Shown here: positions 35,887 through 46,724 of the stretch, piece by piece
How the letters are laid out: every line of letters starts with the position of its first letter
Numbering within the stretch: position 1 is the stretch's first letter
Assembly (NCBI RefSeq): GCF_000315625.1
Contig: NW_005434637.1
Span: 319,985 to 383,984, forward strand
Length of the DNA stretch: 64,000 nt
Origin: Guillardia theta CCMP2712
Taxonomy: Eukaryota > Cryptophyceae > Pyrenomonadales > Geminigeraceae
Direction: 5' to 3'
Notes under the pieces: model-generated
What the model was told of the DNA's origin: nothing
Database searches by the model: none
Seen by the model: only the letters and a program-made list of their open reading frames with translations
Position numbers and translations under genes: made by a program

Positions 35887-38072
35887 CTCGACAACTGTGG
35901 CGCGGCCTTCAGAGAGATGTATCTTCATGACGAGCTCTGCGACATCACCGTCAGTGTCTCCTCAAAGTCCCACGAGCATGCGCAGGGAGTATGCGCGGAG
36001 AGAGAGTTCAGAGCGCACAGGGTGGCGCTGGCGTCGGTGAGCCCAGTGCTGAGGAGGATGCTGTTGAGCTCCTTCAAGGAGGGGCAAACGAATGAGATCG
36101 CCCTGTACGACATGGACCCTGACATCTTCGCGAAAGTCGTTGACTTCATCTACCTCGGCAGCGTGCATGTGAGCTCGGTGGAGGAGATGTTCATGGTCGG
36201 AAAGGTCTCCGATCGCCTTGACATCGCGATGCTGAGCGACTGCATCCTGTCGATCGCCTCCTCCAAGATCTCTGACGACAACTGCTGGTCCATCCTCAAG
36301 GGGTCGCGCAGCTGCGGCCTGTCCAGCATTGCGGAGAGCGCGATGAGGTACGTGCTCGAGAACTTCGAGAGGGTCGCCGATCGCGCCGGGTTCCTAGCAA
36401 CAGAAGAAGAGATCCTGGCAGACATCCTCGCGTCGCACGACCTCGTGTGCCAGTCAGAGGAGAAGATCTACGAGATACTCCTCACTTGGATAGAGCAGGC
36501 GAACAAGGACAGGGTCAAGGAGGAGGAGGACAAGGAGGGGGGCGGAAAGGAGCAGGGGTGGCAGGAGAAGGAGGAGGACAAGAAGCAGGAGGAGAGCGTA
36601 AGGGGGATCAGGCTGCTCCACCACGTTCGGTTCCCGCTCATGGACGGGGAGTACCTCGCGCTAGAGATCAACCAGAAAGAATCTTTCATCTCTCAACAGC
36701 CTCTCTTGAAGGCCCTCACCACCGAGGCTGCCATGTGGCAGCTGGTGCCGGCGAGATCGAAGCACATGTACCGCCTCGACAAGCTATCGGAGAGAGTCTT
36801 GCTGCCCAGGAAGAGGAGCTGGCTGATGAAGGGGAGCCGGATCCGCCATGTCCTCCAGGGGCACTGCGAGGAGGTCCAGGCGCTCAAGATTCACGAGGAT
36901 AGGCTGATCTCTGGGTCTGTGGACACGACGATCAGGGTCTGGAACACTCGCAGCTGCACGTGCGAGCATCAGCTTCGTCGGCATCGAGGAGCAGTATGCG
37001 CACTAGAGGTGGCGATGGACCTGCTGTTCAGCGGGAGCGTCGACAGGACTGTCTGTGTGTGGAGCACGGAGGGCTGGACTTGCCTGCACGTGCTTGCTGG
37101 GCACGTGAAGTCTGTGTTTGCCCTGAAGGTCGTGGGTGGACAACTGTTCTCTGGGAGTGACGATGGGGAGATTAAGATCTGGGAGATGAAGGAGTTCAAC
37201 TCGGGCAAGGAGGATGTTGAGATTGTACCCTCGCAGACCCTGGCGATGCACAGGAAAGCCGTTTGTGCGCTGGAGGCCAACGACAAACATGGTGTGATGA
37301 GGAGAGAAGAGGGGCGAGAGGAGCTCGGGATATTGGGGAGGGAAGGGAAGCGAGAGGGAGAATGAGCGAGAAAGAGAGGGCAGAGGGCAGAGGGCAGAGG
37401 GCAGAGGGCAGAGGGTCGTGGTGTTGTTAGGGGGGAGGGGAAAAAGAAAGGGAAAGGGAAAGACGGAGTCAACCGAGTGAGTCAACCGAGTGGTTTTAGC
37501 TTCTCACCCTTCGACAGTTTTCAGTGGATCCTTCGACGGGACTATCAGGCTGTGGAACAGGTGAGGCTCCGGGGTACTGAATCACTCCCGGTCCTGAAGA
37601 GCCTGTACGCTGCAGGAAGACTTTGAAGTCGTCGGAGCTGCTGACTGGACATGATGGCGGAGTATGCACGATGGTGCTGAGTGAAAACCTCCTCATCTCG
37701 GGCTTCATGGACATCAGAGTCTGGGACTTGAACAGCATGCTCCTGCAGATGACGCTGCGATGGGACTCGGGAGGTTCAGTCCTCCTCCTGTACTCCCTCC
37801 TTCCCTCCTCCTCCTCCCTTGCTGCACCCTGCCGCCTGCCTGCTGCTGACATCTTCTCCCGTCACTGTCGCTCAGGCATCAACGAGCTTCTCGTGGTGGA
37901 CCGCAAGCTCATCGGAGCCTTCGACGACTCGCTGATTCGCGTGTGGGACATCAACAACTGGGAGATGGAAAGGACGCTGGAGGGGAATGTCGGCGCCGTC
38001 TATGCCATCGCCATGGATGGCAGCAGGTTGTACAGCGCCTCCTACGACAGCTGCATCCGCGTTTGGTACTGA
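35887..38072 (+). CDS. BTB-BACK-WD40 protein, possible cullin-3 adaptor
   Basis: The first recognised exon begins after CTCTGTAG at 35886 with LDNCGAAFREMYLHDELCDI. A start further upstream, or Met at 35917, is possible. The BTB/POZ domain spans about residues 1-110 (FRAHRVALASVSPVLRRML, then VVDFIYLGSVHVS). A BACK region follows (ILASHDLVCQSEEKIYEILL, WIEQANKDR), interrupted by a Lys/Glu-rich insert, then MDGEYLALEIN. Seven WD40-like repeats end with ISGSVDTTIRVWNT, FSGSVDRTVCVWST, FSGSDDGEIKIWEM, FSGSFDGTIRLWNR, ISGFMDIRVWDL, IGAFDDSLIRVWDI and YSASYDSCIRVWY. Exons run 35887-37291, 37518-37560, 37616-37773 and 37876-38072. BTB-BACK proteins typically bridge CUL3 to substrates; the use of a WD40 propeller in place of kelch is notable. 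The propeller number matches a closed seven-blade fold. Confidence 0.85.
37379..37416. repeat. (GCAGAGG)n heptamer repeat
   Basis: Five units in the intron following the first WD40 exon of the BTB gene. Confidence 0.8.
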
Positions 38073-38226
38073 GCGCGAATGTTCGAGTATGTACATAACA
38101 TGTTACAAGTAGACAAATAACTAGACAAGTGCGAAGAATCACAGCCCTCCGCTCTTCTCTCCCCCCCCCCCCTGCCCCAACTCCAACCCGCCTCCACTCC
38201 TCTCTCATTTCATCGTTCTCTGCTCC

Positions 38227-39167
38227 TCACAAGGACGATCTGGAGAAGACTCTGACATCTTCTACCTCCTGAACGACATCTTCAGCCGCGGCATCCTCGG
38301 CAACTGCACAACCATCACGCACGACCAGACTCAGAGGAGAAGAGCTCACGTCGTTGGAGCTGCGACGCGCCTGCTCCTCCTGCTGCATGCGGAGCAGCTT
38401 CTGCGCCTGCACAACTGCATCCTTTGCGCCAACAATGGCATCTTTCGTCATCATCTGCTGGAACTATCACCATCCCGGGGGGGGGGGGGGGGGAGGCTGG
38501 GAAACCCGAGGGGGGACTGGGGGGGGGGGGTGAAACAGATTCTCCAGCTTCTGGATTTCCTGCGACTTTGCGAGGTTCAGTGGAGAGGGTAAGAGAGGAG
38601 GAGGAGGAGGAGGAGGAGGAGGAGGAGAACCTGTTGTACGATCTTGCTGTTCAGTTGGTCGAACTCACGGGACGGTGCTTGAGCGGAGGAATCAGGTTGA
38701 GCCTTCGGGACTGTGACTTTTCTCTTTAAGTCCGTCCTTTCCTTCTGCTGCTGCTGCTGCTGCTGCCGCCGCCGCCGCCTGTTCTTGGATTTCTCCTGAC
38801 CTCGAGCTGCAGGAATCTGTACTTCTATCGTCTGACCTCCTGCAGTTCCAACAGGTAGCACAACGCTCTCAAGGCCATGGCCAGGGACGTCAAACTCGAA
38901 ATTCTGATGACACGGTTAGCAGAGAAGCCAGGTACAGGCGCCACGTCACCTGCCCTGCTTTCAAGTTCGCCGGCACCTTCACCATGTAGATGGAAGGCTG
39001 GGATGAGTTGCGCTGCTTCGCTTTCAGGGAGACCCTCTCCAAGGCTTTCTGCCGGAGGGTCTGCGCCTTGACCTGCTCGTGAATCAGAGGATGGAGAGGA
39101 CGACGAGAGGTCCGACCTGCTGCTGCAAGTTGACTCTGTGCGCTGCAACCTCCTTCGACTTCATCAT
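38227..39167 (-). CDS. Small coiled-coil protein with a VPxxL-PG-VxVP motif
   Basis: Start ATG at 39167 (MMKSKEVAAHRVNLQQQ). Then come exons reading VKAQTLRQKALERVSLKAKQ and YMVKVPANLKAGQ, and NFEFDVPGHGLESVVLPVG with GGQTIEVQIPAA. A basic RRRRRQQQQQQ segment and SREFDQLNSKIVQQ follow. A terminal exon (38227-38454) carries DAVVQAQKLLRMQQEEQARR and a stop at 38227. The segment from VPANLKAGQ to VQIP is one unit of a repeat, VPxGxxPGxxFxVxVPxG...IxVxVP, that I recall from many protist proteins. Flanking regions are helical. Function unknown. G-runs at 38478-38532 lie in an intron. Confidence 0.6.
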
Positions 39168-39239
39168 CTGACTCACACCCTCTTGCTCCCTCTCGACTAC
39201 AAACAAGCCCATCAGCATCCTCTCATGTTGACAGGACCG

Positions 39240-40221
39240 TCATTCACCAAGAGCAGGCTTGTAGCTTGGTTCCACAGTGGGAGCAGACGCTTCAGGACCT
39301 TGCTCATACCGTTCGGCCTATCATGTCAGAGTGAGCAAGAAGTTCCTTCATGCCCTCCTCTTCTACCACGTAAGGGCTCCTGCTAACAGGGGCGACGGCG
39401 TAGGGGGAATAGCTCAAAGGGTATTGATACTGGTACCCAACAAACGACGGTACTCCAGGCGCACCCTACCAAAGTTTCTCAGCCCCTCAACTGAGTCGTG
39501 GGGACAATCTTGGAGAACTCACCGGAAAGCCTGGATCTCCTTTCTCACCTGCCCATCGCCCTTTCGTCAGTTCTGATCACTAGCTCCTCCATCCTCCACA
39601 CCCACCTCTCATGCCTTCAGGGCCAGGAGGGCCAGGGGGACCCGGGGGACCCGGCAGGCCAGCGATCCCTACGTCTTCACCCTGATGAGTCTGGACGAAC
39701 TTGAGCTCGTTCTCCACCCCGGCGACTTGGTCAGCTAGCGAGGACACGGCAGATGCGATCTTCCTCTCTGCCAATGTGTTGAGCTTGGATATGCGCATGA
39801 GCCGACCAACTTCGAACCCCATCCTCTCCTCGCTCCAAGGCTGCGCAGGTTTCGATGCATCTGCATATGGAGCGGCAACATAGCCCGTGCTGGGGGCTGG
39901 GCTTGGGTTGACGTAAGGGTATCCGTAAGAAGCATAGGGAGCAGCATAAGATGTGTAGCTGTAACTGTATGGCGACGGCGCATAGGTCGGGCTATAGGTC
40001 GGGCTATAGGTCGTCTGCATGGCTGGGTATGAGGGATAGGTGTAGGTGCTCTGCAGAAGCTGCTGAGGGAGCGCGTCATCGCTTCTTGAAGAGGCCAGGG
40101 CGACGATCGCGATGGCCAAGAGGGCAGCAGACAGGCACGACACTACCCATCGACGTGCATCGCTCTTCGCACCGAGCCGAGGAGCCACCACTAGCGCCTC
40201 TATGCGGACACCCAGCTGCAT
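39240..40221 (-). CDS. Single-pass membrane protein with Tyr/Pro-rich and collagen-like segments
   Basis: The main exon extends from about 39620 upward. I choose Met at 40221 (MQLGVRIEALVVAPRLG); an in-frame Met at 40368 is possible. A basic cytosolic stretch precedes a transmembrane segment, WVVSCLSAALLAIAIVALAS. Then come a Tyr/Pro/Ser-rich extracellular region with SPTYSPTYAPSPYS-type units (about 39950-40060), a short helical region (RISKLNTLAERKIASAVSSL) and a Gly-X-Y run, GLPGPPGPPGPPGPEGM (39605-39660). A small exon continues with GEKGDPGFP at about 39540, supporting a real collagen-like repeat. The remaining 3' exons (to about 39240) are uncertain. It resembles transmembrane collagens by layout: N-in anchor, coil and collagen triple helix. 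It may be an adhesion or surface protein. Confidence 0.6.
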
Positions 40222-40309
40222 GTCCCCTGCTGATCTTGACCAGCAACCTTCCTCCCACCTCATCGCCCACTCATTGCCGCTCCTGGACCCGATATAGCGT
40301 GTGCCCTCG

Positions 40310-40385
40310 TCCCCCCGCAGTGCCCGGGCCCCGGGTCTCGGGCCAGTCTGGGGCCCATTGACATTCACTGAGCTCAGTCAATGAA
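40310..40385. repeat. Small GC-rich palindromic segment
   Basis: Contains CCCGGGCCCCGGG and CACTGAGCTCAGTCA, sharing the CACTGA/TCAG elements with the larger GC islands. It lies between two minus-strand genes and may be a short relic of the same family. Confidence 0.35.
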
Positions 40386-40681
40386 TGATCTCCTTGCATC
40401 GCCCTGCGTGCTAGCTAGTGCGCCATGGCTCGACGGCCGCATCTGGAGGAGAGGGTATGAAGGCAAGGGAGGGAGAGCAGCGCGAGAGAGTGGATGAGAG
40501 GAGACGGAGTTTGAAGCGAACATGGCGGCTGATGGCAGTGAGTGCCAGAGTTTGTTGGAGGAGCGCGGGCGCGGATTTCTCCACTGATGGTGACTGGCAA
40601 CCTGGGACGCAGCATGGAGGGCTGCAGCGCGACTTCTGATCAGCTTCGAGCGACTTCAAGGAGGCAGAGGATGCTGAAACT

Positions 40682-41500
40682 TCAGGCAGAAAGGGTTCGT
40701 GGGATGCCACTAAGGATCCTCTCACTGATGATTTCTGCGCTTGCCTTGCCCACAAGGGCGTCGACGAAGATTGCAACGTATTCCGATCGCTTCCTGGCAT
40801 TCAGCCCCGTGATAGAACGTGATTTCATGGGGAGACTGTTGGAGCCTCACCGACATTCTCTCCCATCTGAATCCAATCCTTTGCATCTAAGGGGTGGAAG
40901 TCGTAGAATGGACCGGAACTACAGTGCCTCTTCATATGAATTTCCAAGTTGAGATAATGTTGCTTACTTGAAGATGCTCATGAATTCGAGCAGGTCGGCG
41001 GCCGAATCATGAGAGGGAGCGACCATTCTCAGACTCCAGAGGCCGTGGAGGAAGAGACTCTTCTTGGTTAGTTCAGGCTGCACATCCAACGAACCCTCAC
41101 AGAGTGTGAGCAGGCGAGGCGGAGAGAGCGGCGGGGGAGGGAGCAATACCCCGAACATAGTGAGGGCTTACCACGAGGTCAGGTGGCAGGATAGGGCGGA
41201 AAGTGAAGGCTGAGCTCTTGTCAGGGCAACGTTGAGTACAGGTCATCACAGCCATCGGCAGGCTCGGATAGGAACCAACCTGGTGTGCGAGGGCGGGAGC
41301 CGTCCAGATTTAGCTCGAGGCAGCAGGCACCTCGCAGATATGAAGAACGTGGGAGTGAGGGTTTCCGCTCGTCAAGAGTCAGTTCTTGGACCTCTTGAAC
41401 CCGCTTTCTCCTGACTCCATGCCGTGTGGCAGCGGACTGATTCTGGGTATGGGGCAAGGGGTGAACCTCAGGTAGGCCAAACTCTGTCTTTGCCTTCACT
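40682..41500 (-). CDS. Unknown multi-exon protein
   Basis: Minus-strand exons with matching splice sites. About 41290-41420 reads QEVQELTLDERKPSLPRSSY and ELNLDGSRPRTP. About 41170-41215 reads SSAFTFRPILPPDLV and ends at GTAAGC. About 40970-41105 reads GSLDVQPELTKKSLFLHGLW and DSAADLLEFMSIF, ending at GTAAGC. A Cys-containing mini-exon (CKGLDSDGRECR) follows at about 40855-40890. The terminal exon 40682-40793 reads SEYVAIFVDALVGKASAEII and SERILSGIPRTLSA. Frame is maintained throughout. No family is recognised and the 5' end is unresolved. Confidence 0.5.
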
Positions 41501-41573
41501 GCCTGTCACTCATGCTCCCCTTTTACTTAGCCTCGAGTTTCAAGGGCCCAAACGAGCGAAAGAAGTCAAGAAG

Positions 41574-42156
41574 TGGTTAGCGACGAAGATGATTCGAAGG
41601 TCTTGCAGGATGCCGGATTGAACATCTCCTTGTTTGACAACTGCACAGAGTTTGAGGTTTTTTCCCTTTCAGCTTGTGGTTTCTCTTCATTGATAAAGAA
41701 ATGCAGGCACAAATGTTGAGAAATCAGATTGAATATTTGAAGAAGGTCGGCAAGGAAGAAACATTTCATCGTGGGAGGTTTCGTCGGTTGTTGACCTTGA
41801 TCGCGCTGAAATATTCTGATCCACCCAGGTATTGCTGGGATATAGATGACTGGATGGAGGTACTGATACTTGTCATGATCGATCTTGAAGTTTTTCATCA
41901 TTTTCATTCCTTCATCAAACGTCAAAAGTTTGGATTGACTTGGTACAGGAATGGATCGAGAGGCCGCAACAGTATGTTGCAACAGACAAAAAGGTCATGT
42001 CAATGGATTTCGATCTATCAGTTTGTCATTTCCTTTCAGTCATTGGACGCCCTGAAGAAAGAAGCGCAGAATTTCTTCTCTGAAGTGCAGGTCTTCTGGT
42101 CTAGAAAGCGTGTTGATGCTGATCCAAACGTGTACGACAGCGAGCAGGCGGAGTAG
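41574..42156 (+). CDS. Unknown small protein
   Basis: Exons read VVSDEDDSKVLQDAGLNISL (about 41574-41655), then MLRNQIEYLKKVGKEETFHR and YSDPPRYCWDIDDWME (about 41715-41860, donor GTACTG). EWIERPQQYVATDKK follows at 41949-41993. The last exon is 42040-42156, reading LDALKKEAQNFFSEVQVFWS and ending with YDSEQAE and TAG. It is acidic, with ordinary composition, and I do not recognise the family. It is followed 75 bp later by the next + strand gene. Confidence 0.5.
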
Positions 42157-42230
42157 TTGTCCGCAAACACGGACTGAAGAAGTGGGCTGAAAGGAACATC
42201 TCCTACCATACTAATCTGAGTTTCCTTTCG

Positions 42231-45200
42231 ATGGAAGTCGATCCTTGTCTACACCTTGAAGACTCGATACCCATCGTGAACTTCTCACAAGTCGAACAGG
42301 AGGCGGGCGGACAGGAGGCCGCCTCCGATGGCGACGATTTCATATTCCAACGAGAGACTCACAGGTTGGACGACCCGTTCAGCCCGACCACCCATTACCT
42401 CGAGGCCGAGAACTACGAGCGGATCTACAACCTTAGCTGGGACGAGGGATGGCCCAAGATGCTTGAGGATGAGTCAGAGATTCCTCCAGGCGTCTTCCGC
42501 TTCCTCGGCAGGACTAAGAACGGGGGATGGAGGAACCCGGGCAAGCACACACATCTCACAGGGGTACAAGTGAAGGCGCCAGGAAGTTGGTTCGAGGAGC
42601 TGGGGCAGAATGGACAGATGATCAGGATTCGAGGCCCCGCCTTCATGGCATTGGATCATGTGTTCCCATGGCGCGACAAGCAGTTCGAGCTGTTGGACAC
42701 CGACGACGTTCCCAGCAGGAAAGGCGTGCGAGTGCTGCAGCCAGCCATCGGGGTGAGGGTGCCCGACCTGCTGGAGTGGAGGGAGAGGCCGATCTGTGAT
42801 TGGATGGCGTGGAATGAAGGATGGTTCGTGGTGGATGTTGGGAGGGGGAGGAGAGTTCGCCCGACCCATTACTGCATGCGGAATGGCGGAGGAGTCTTGA
42901 GCAGCCCAGGAGCTTGGATTGTTGAGGGATCGTGCTCGCGGAAGGTTTGCAGATTTTTTCATCCTTGCTGCCTCTGCATCGCTCTCCTTCTCAGCTCCCT
43001 GCGCCTTCGTTGCGTCTCGTTTTCTTCTTCCATGTTCTCACGCTGTTCTGCCTCCAGGGCCCGTGGAGCGCGGTGGACATGCGAGGGTTCGATTTTGATA
43101 TCGAGACCGTGAGCTTTGAGGAAAAATATTTCGAGCGGGCAAAATCGAGAGTGAGAGGAGGGGAGAGGTTCCAACGCTGTTGGAAGAGCTGACACAGCCC
43201 CAACAGCAATACGTCTTCCCCAAGGACAATGAGAAGGGAGGTTTCAAAGAGCCCGAGGTCGAAATCCTCCGATCGTTGGCAAAGTCGTGAGTTTACTACC
43301 TCACAGGACGGCTACATCATACCAAAGTCTCACTGCTCGATCGTCTGGAGAACGACAGACATCGAGAAAGACTGGTAAATGATAAGGCTACTCCCTCTCC
43401 CTCCCTCCCTCCCCCTTCAATCACTCACTCAATCACTCACTCACTCACTCACTCACTCACTCACTCACTCACTCACTCACTCACTCGTTTATCACTCACT
43501 ATCTCTCTTCACCGCCATCTTCTATCATATCTTTGCTCACATGCTAGTCGCCTGACTTCTCCTGTCCCCTGCTGCCCTCCCTCTCCCCGCCCCTCCCCTT
43601 CGCTCAATGACTGCATGCTCAGGTATCGATTCATCCGAGTGACGCAGTTCAAGGCGATGGATTGCTTCACAAAGAGGATGTTCGTGCAGGTGGAGCAGGA
43701 GATGTCAGAACGTGGAGGGAAGGTGACATGAAGCAGGGGTTCGAGCTGTACGGCGAACTCAAGATGGGCTGCGATGAGATCGAGGTGAAAGTGGACGGGG
43801 AGGTGGGGTTCCAACAAGCTGCTGACGGGAGCAGAGGGAGGAGGAGGTGAACCCGCAAGAGCTCACTGACGAAGAAAACAACCTGCTGGCGGAGGAGGTG
43901 GAAATCGCACTCAAAAAGAAGGTTGTCACTTGGGACCCGAAAGATCTCATCGACAGGGAGCGACAGAAGGTTTCTGATGTGCTGAGTTTTTCTCTTGTGT
44001 CTAACCATGTTTCCTCCTCCTCCTCCTCCTGCTCCTCCTCCTCCTCCTCCTGCTCCTCCTCCTCCTGCTCCTCCTCCTCCTCCTGCTCCTCCTCCTCCCT
44101 GCCTCTGCCTCTGCCTCTGCCTCTGCCTCTGCCTCTGCGTCCTTCTGCTCCTCTGACTTTCTTTCTCGCTATTGCTCCTCTCCTCCTCCTCCCCTTCTCC
44201 TCTTCCTCCCCTTGTCCTCCTCCTCCCCTTGTCCTCCTCCTCCCCTTGTCCTCCTCCTCCCCTCCTTCTACTCCTGCTCCTGCTCCTCTCCCCTACCGCC
44301 AGAAATATTCCGGCCCAACATACGCCGACGAGATCACGCAAGCAAGCAGGGTGATCGAACATTCTTCTTTCTTGTCCGCTTCTCACTCTTATGAAGGCGC
44401 TGGAGGAAAGGTTCGAACGGATTACTGAAGAAGCACTCAAGGCCGGACAGGTTGACCCTCCTCCTCCTCCTTCTCCTTCTCCTCCTCCTCCTCCTCCTCC
44501 TCCCGCTGATCTTCCATACCGGCAGAGACAGCAGGTCGACATCTCTCCCCAGGACGAGGAAGAAGTGCAAGGGAAAGACAACGAGCTCGGGCAGATGTCC
44601 GCTTCAGAGATCCTTTACGTCGTCTGGGAGAGTGTAAGTTGCAGCAAACGCTTGGTCCTCCTCCTCCTCTTTCTCCACCTCCTCTTTCTCCTCCTCCATC
44701 TCCTCCTCCTGTTTCCCCTCCTCCCCTTTCTCCTCTTCCTCCGTTCTCTTCCTCCACCACAACCACGTCATCCTCCTCCTCCACCACCACCACCCCACCA
44801 CCACCATCACATCCTCCTCCACCTCCTCCACCTCGTCCTCCTCCTCCTCAATTTCCTCCATCTCCTCCACCTTTTTCTCCTCTCATCTTCCTTCACCTCC
44901 TTCTGCTCTCTTCCCCTAACACTGAGTAGGAGGACTTCCAACGGGCTGTACAAGATGTCATTCACTGGCTCAAGGGATGCAAAGATAGCGTGTCCACCGT
45001 CAGGTCCTGGCTTCGGACAGCCTCCTCCCACACCACCCAGAATGTCGACAAGACCTGCAAGGTGACTGATCCTCCCCCCTCTCCCTCTCCCTCTCCCTCT
45101 CCCCTCTTCCACTCCCTGGACATCTCCAACTCCGACTCCCACTCCAACTTCCTCAACCTCAACCTCAACCTCGACCTCTTGACTTTTTTTCTCACGTTTT

Positions 45201-45925
45201 CCTTTGTTTGCTTCGTGCTTTTTTACTCTCAACTGCCACCACCGCGTTTCTCCTCCTCCTCCTCCTCCTCTCTCCCTTCCTCCGTCCTTTCCTCCTTTCC
45301 TCTTTGCGCTATCCCCCTCCTCCCTCCTTCTTTCTCTTGCCCCCTCCCTCCATCGCTGCTCATCAACGCTTGTTCGTCTCAGCTTCTCGACAAGCTCTTA
45401 CAAGCAAGCGCCATCACCGCGTCGCAGCTCTCAGAAGCTGTTAGTGACCCCGAGACCGTTGACATCATCTCCTCCGACAACCCTCATCTCCTCAAGAGCT
45501 TGAACAGCATGCTTGTCGCTCACTCCATGCCCACCATCACCAGCCCCGAAGACGACGAGGGAGGAGGCGCAGGGGACGACCTCGAGGAAGAGATGGAACT
45601 TCTACGACAGCTTCGCCTCTCTCGATCCAAGGGACGGACACAGGAGCAGCAGCAGCAGCAGGGTTGGGAAGAGGAGGAGGAGCGGGGGGAGGAGGAGGAG
45701 AAAGATGGGGAGGACAACGATCTGGAACGGGAGGAGCAACCAGACGGCGAGGACGAACAGGAATGGCAAGAGGAAGAGGAAGAGGAGGAAGAATGGCGCG
45801 AACAAGGAGAGCGGCAGTTTGCAAGAGGCAAGGAGGGCAAGAAAGCTGAATCGTCGGAGCTTGAACGGACCTCTTCTACAGAACCCAGCGATGACACAAG
45901 CACGGTGGGAGGAGAGGGAAGCTGA
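42231..45925 (+). CDS. Large acidic protein of unknown function, about 12 exons
   Basis: ATG 42231 (MEVDPCLHLEDSIPIVNFSQ) opens a 238-codon exon to 42944 with FRFLGRTKNGGWRNPGKHTH and LDHVFPWRDKQFELLDTDDV. Later segments: GPWSAVDMRGFDFDIET (43058), GYIIPKSHCSIVWRTTDIEK (about 43310-43375), FIRVTQFKAMDCFTKRMFVQ (about 43625), LTDEENNLLAEEVEIALKKK (about 43850-43970), LEERFERITEEALKAGQ (about 44395), SASEILYVVWES (about 44600), and DVIHWLKGCKDSVSTVRSWL (44931-45061). The terminal exon, from about 45383, has LLDKLLQASAITASQLSEAV and a Glu-rich tail ending at 45925. The exon order is clear but I cannot name the protein. Introns contain (TCC)n, (TGCCTC)n and (CTCA)n microsatellites, all pyrimidine-rich or mixed on the sense strand. 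Confidence 0.6.
43420..43486 (+). repeat. (CTCA)n tetranucleotide array
   Basis: About fifteen ACTC/CTCA units in an intron of the large acidic-protein gene. Confidence 0.85.
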
Positions 45926-45965
45926 CGAAGATGTAGGATGTTGCTTGCGAAGTTGTTTCTCTCCC

Positions 45966-46446
45966 TCATTCACGGATTAAAGTCACAAAGAATCTCCTCA
46001 CACTCTGCGTGTCTCCTTTCTCATCCACTCTCCCCAGCACAAGCTGTACGTGCGAATTCGCCTCCCCTACCAGGAGGTGCTGCGCTTGTACCACCGACTT
46101 GATCTCCACTCCATCGACTGCCAGCAGCAAGTCTCCTGCTCGGATCCTCGAGTCCCTGCGAGGCCGTCAGGATGTGCAGGCTCCCCCATCGTCATGCTCA
46201 CATGCCAGCGACGGAACCGCGCGCAATGCTCTCTACAACAACGTCATCCTCGTCCATGACCAGGACGAGCCCGAGAGGAGAGGGCTTGCGGCGCTTCAGA
46301 TCATCGCGATGAGCTGTGGGGGAGCTCATGGTCGCCTGCAACCTGGTGGGCTGCTGACGAGGAGGACGCGGAACGTTGTTCTGCTCTGCCTGCATCGCCA
46401 AGTCCGGGGCCCTCTGGGGAGAGCAGCAGTCAAACAGGTCGTTCAT
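45966..46446 (-). CDS. PDZ-domain protein
   Basis: Two exons. The ATG at 46446 (MNDLFDCCSPQRAPDLAMQA) runs to 46202, where the donor is GTGAGC. The second exon, 46155-45966, follows a CTCGCAG acceptor and ends with TGA. The junction restores a PDZ domain: LGLVLVMDEDDVVVESIARG, then SVAGMDSRIRAGDLLLAVDG, then VEIKSVVQAQHLLVGEANSH and VQLVLGRVDEKG. This is the classic GL/V...GSxA...I..GD.LL.VDG order, with a non-standard LGLV carboxylate-binding loop. It is about 145 residues with a short Pro/Arg-rich leader. Its stop lies 41 bp from the end of the convergent acidic-protein gene. Confidence 0.8.
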
Positions 46447-46484
46447 GCTGTCGTCGCAAAAATACCTCTCACCACCCCAAAAAT

Positions 46485-46630
46485 GAACCTAGAATGTACC
46501 GGTGGTGTCATCCATTTTGACCCCTCTCATCTTAAGGAGGGAAAGCAGGAAGTCAGGGAAGATAGGTCAGGCTGATGATGATGAGGAGGAGGAGGAGGAG
46601 GAGGAGGAGGAGGAGAAGGGAGGGAGGGAG
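46485..46630. repeat. GTACCGGT repeat copy plus GGA tract
   Basis: AATGTACCGGTGG at 46493-46505, as at 25565. It is followed by a (GAG/GGA)n tract at 46578-46630. Confidence 0.5.
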
Positions 46631-46724
46631 GGGTTGTGATCAAGTCACTTCGCGGTCCGTGTTCGTACTTCACTCAAACTCAACATAACAGAACCAAAGT
46701 TCGTAATTCACGCTGTCCTACTTG

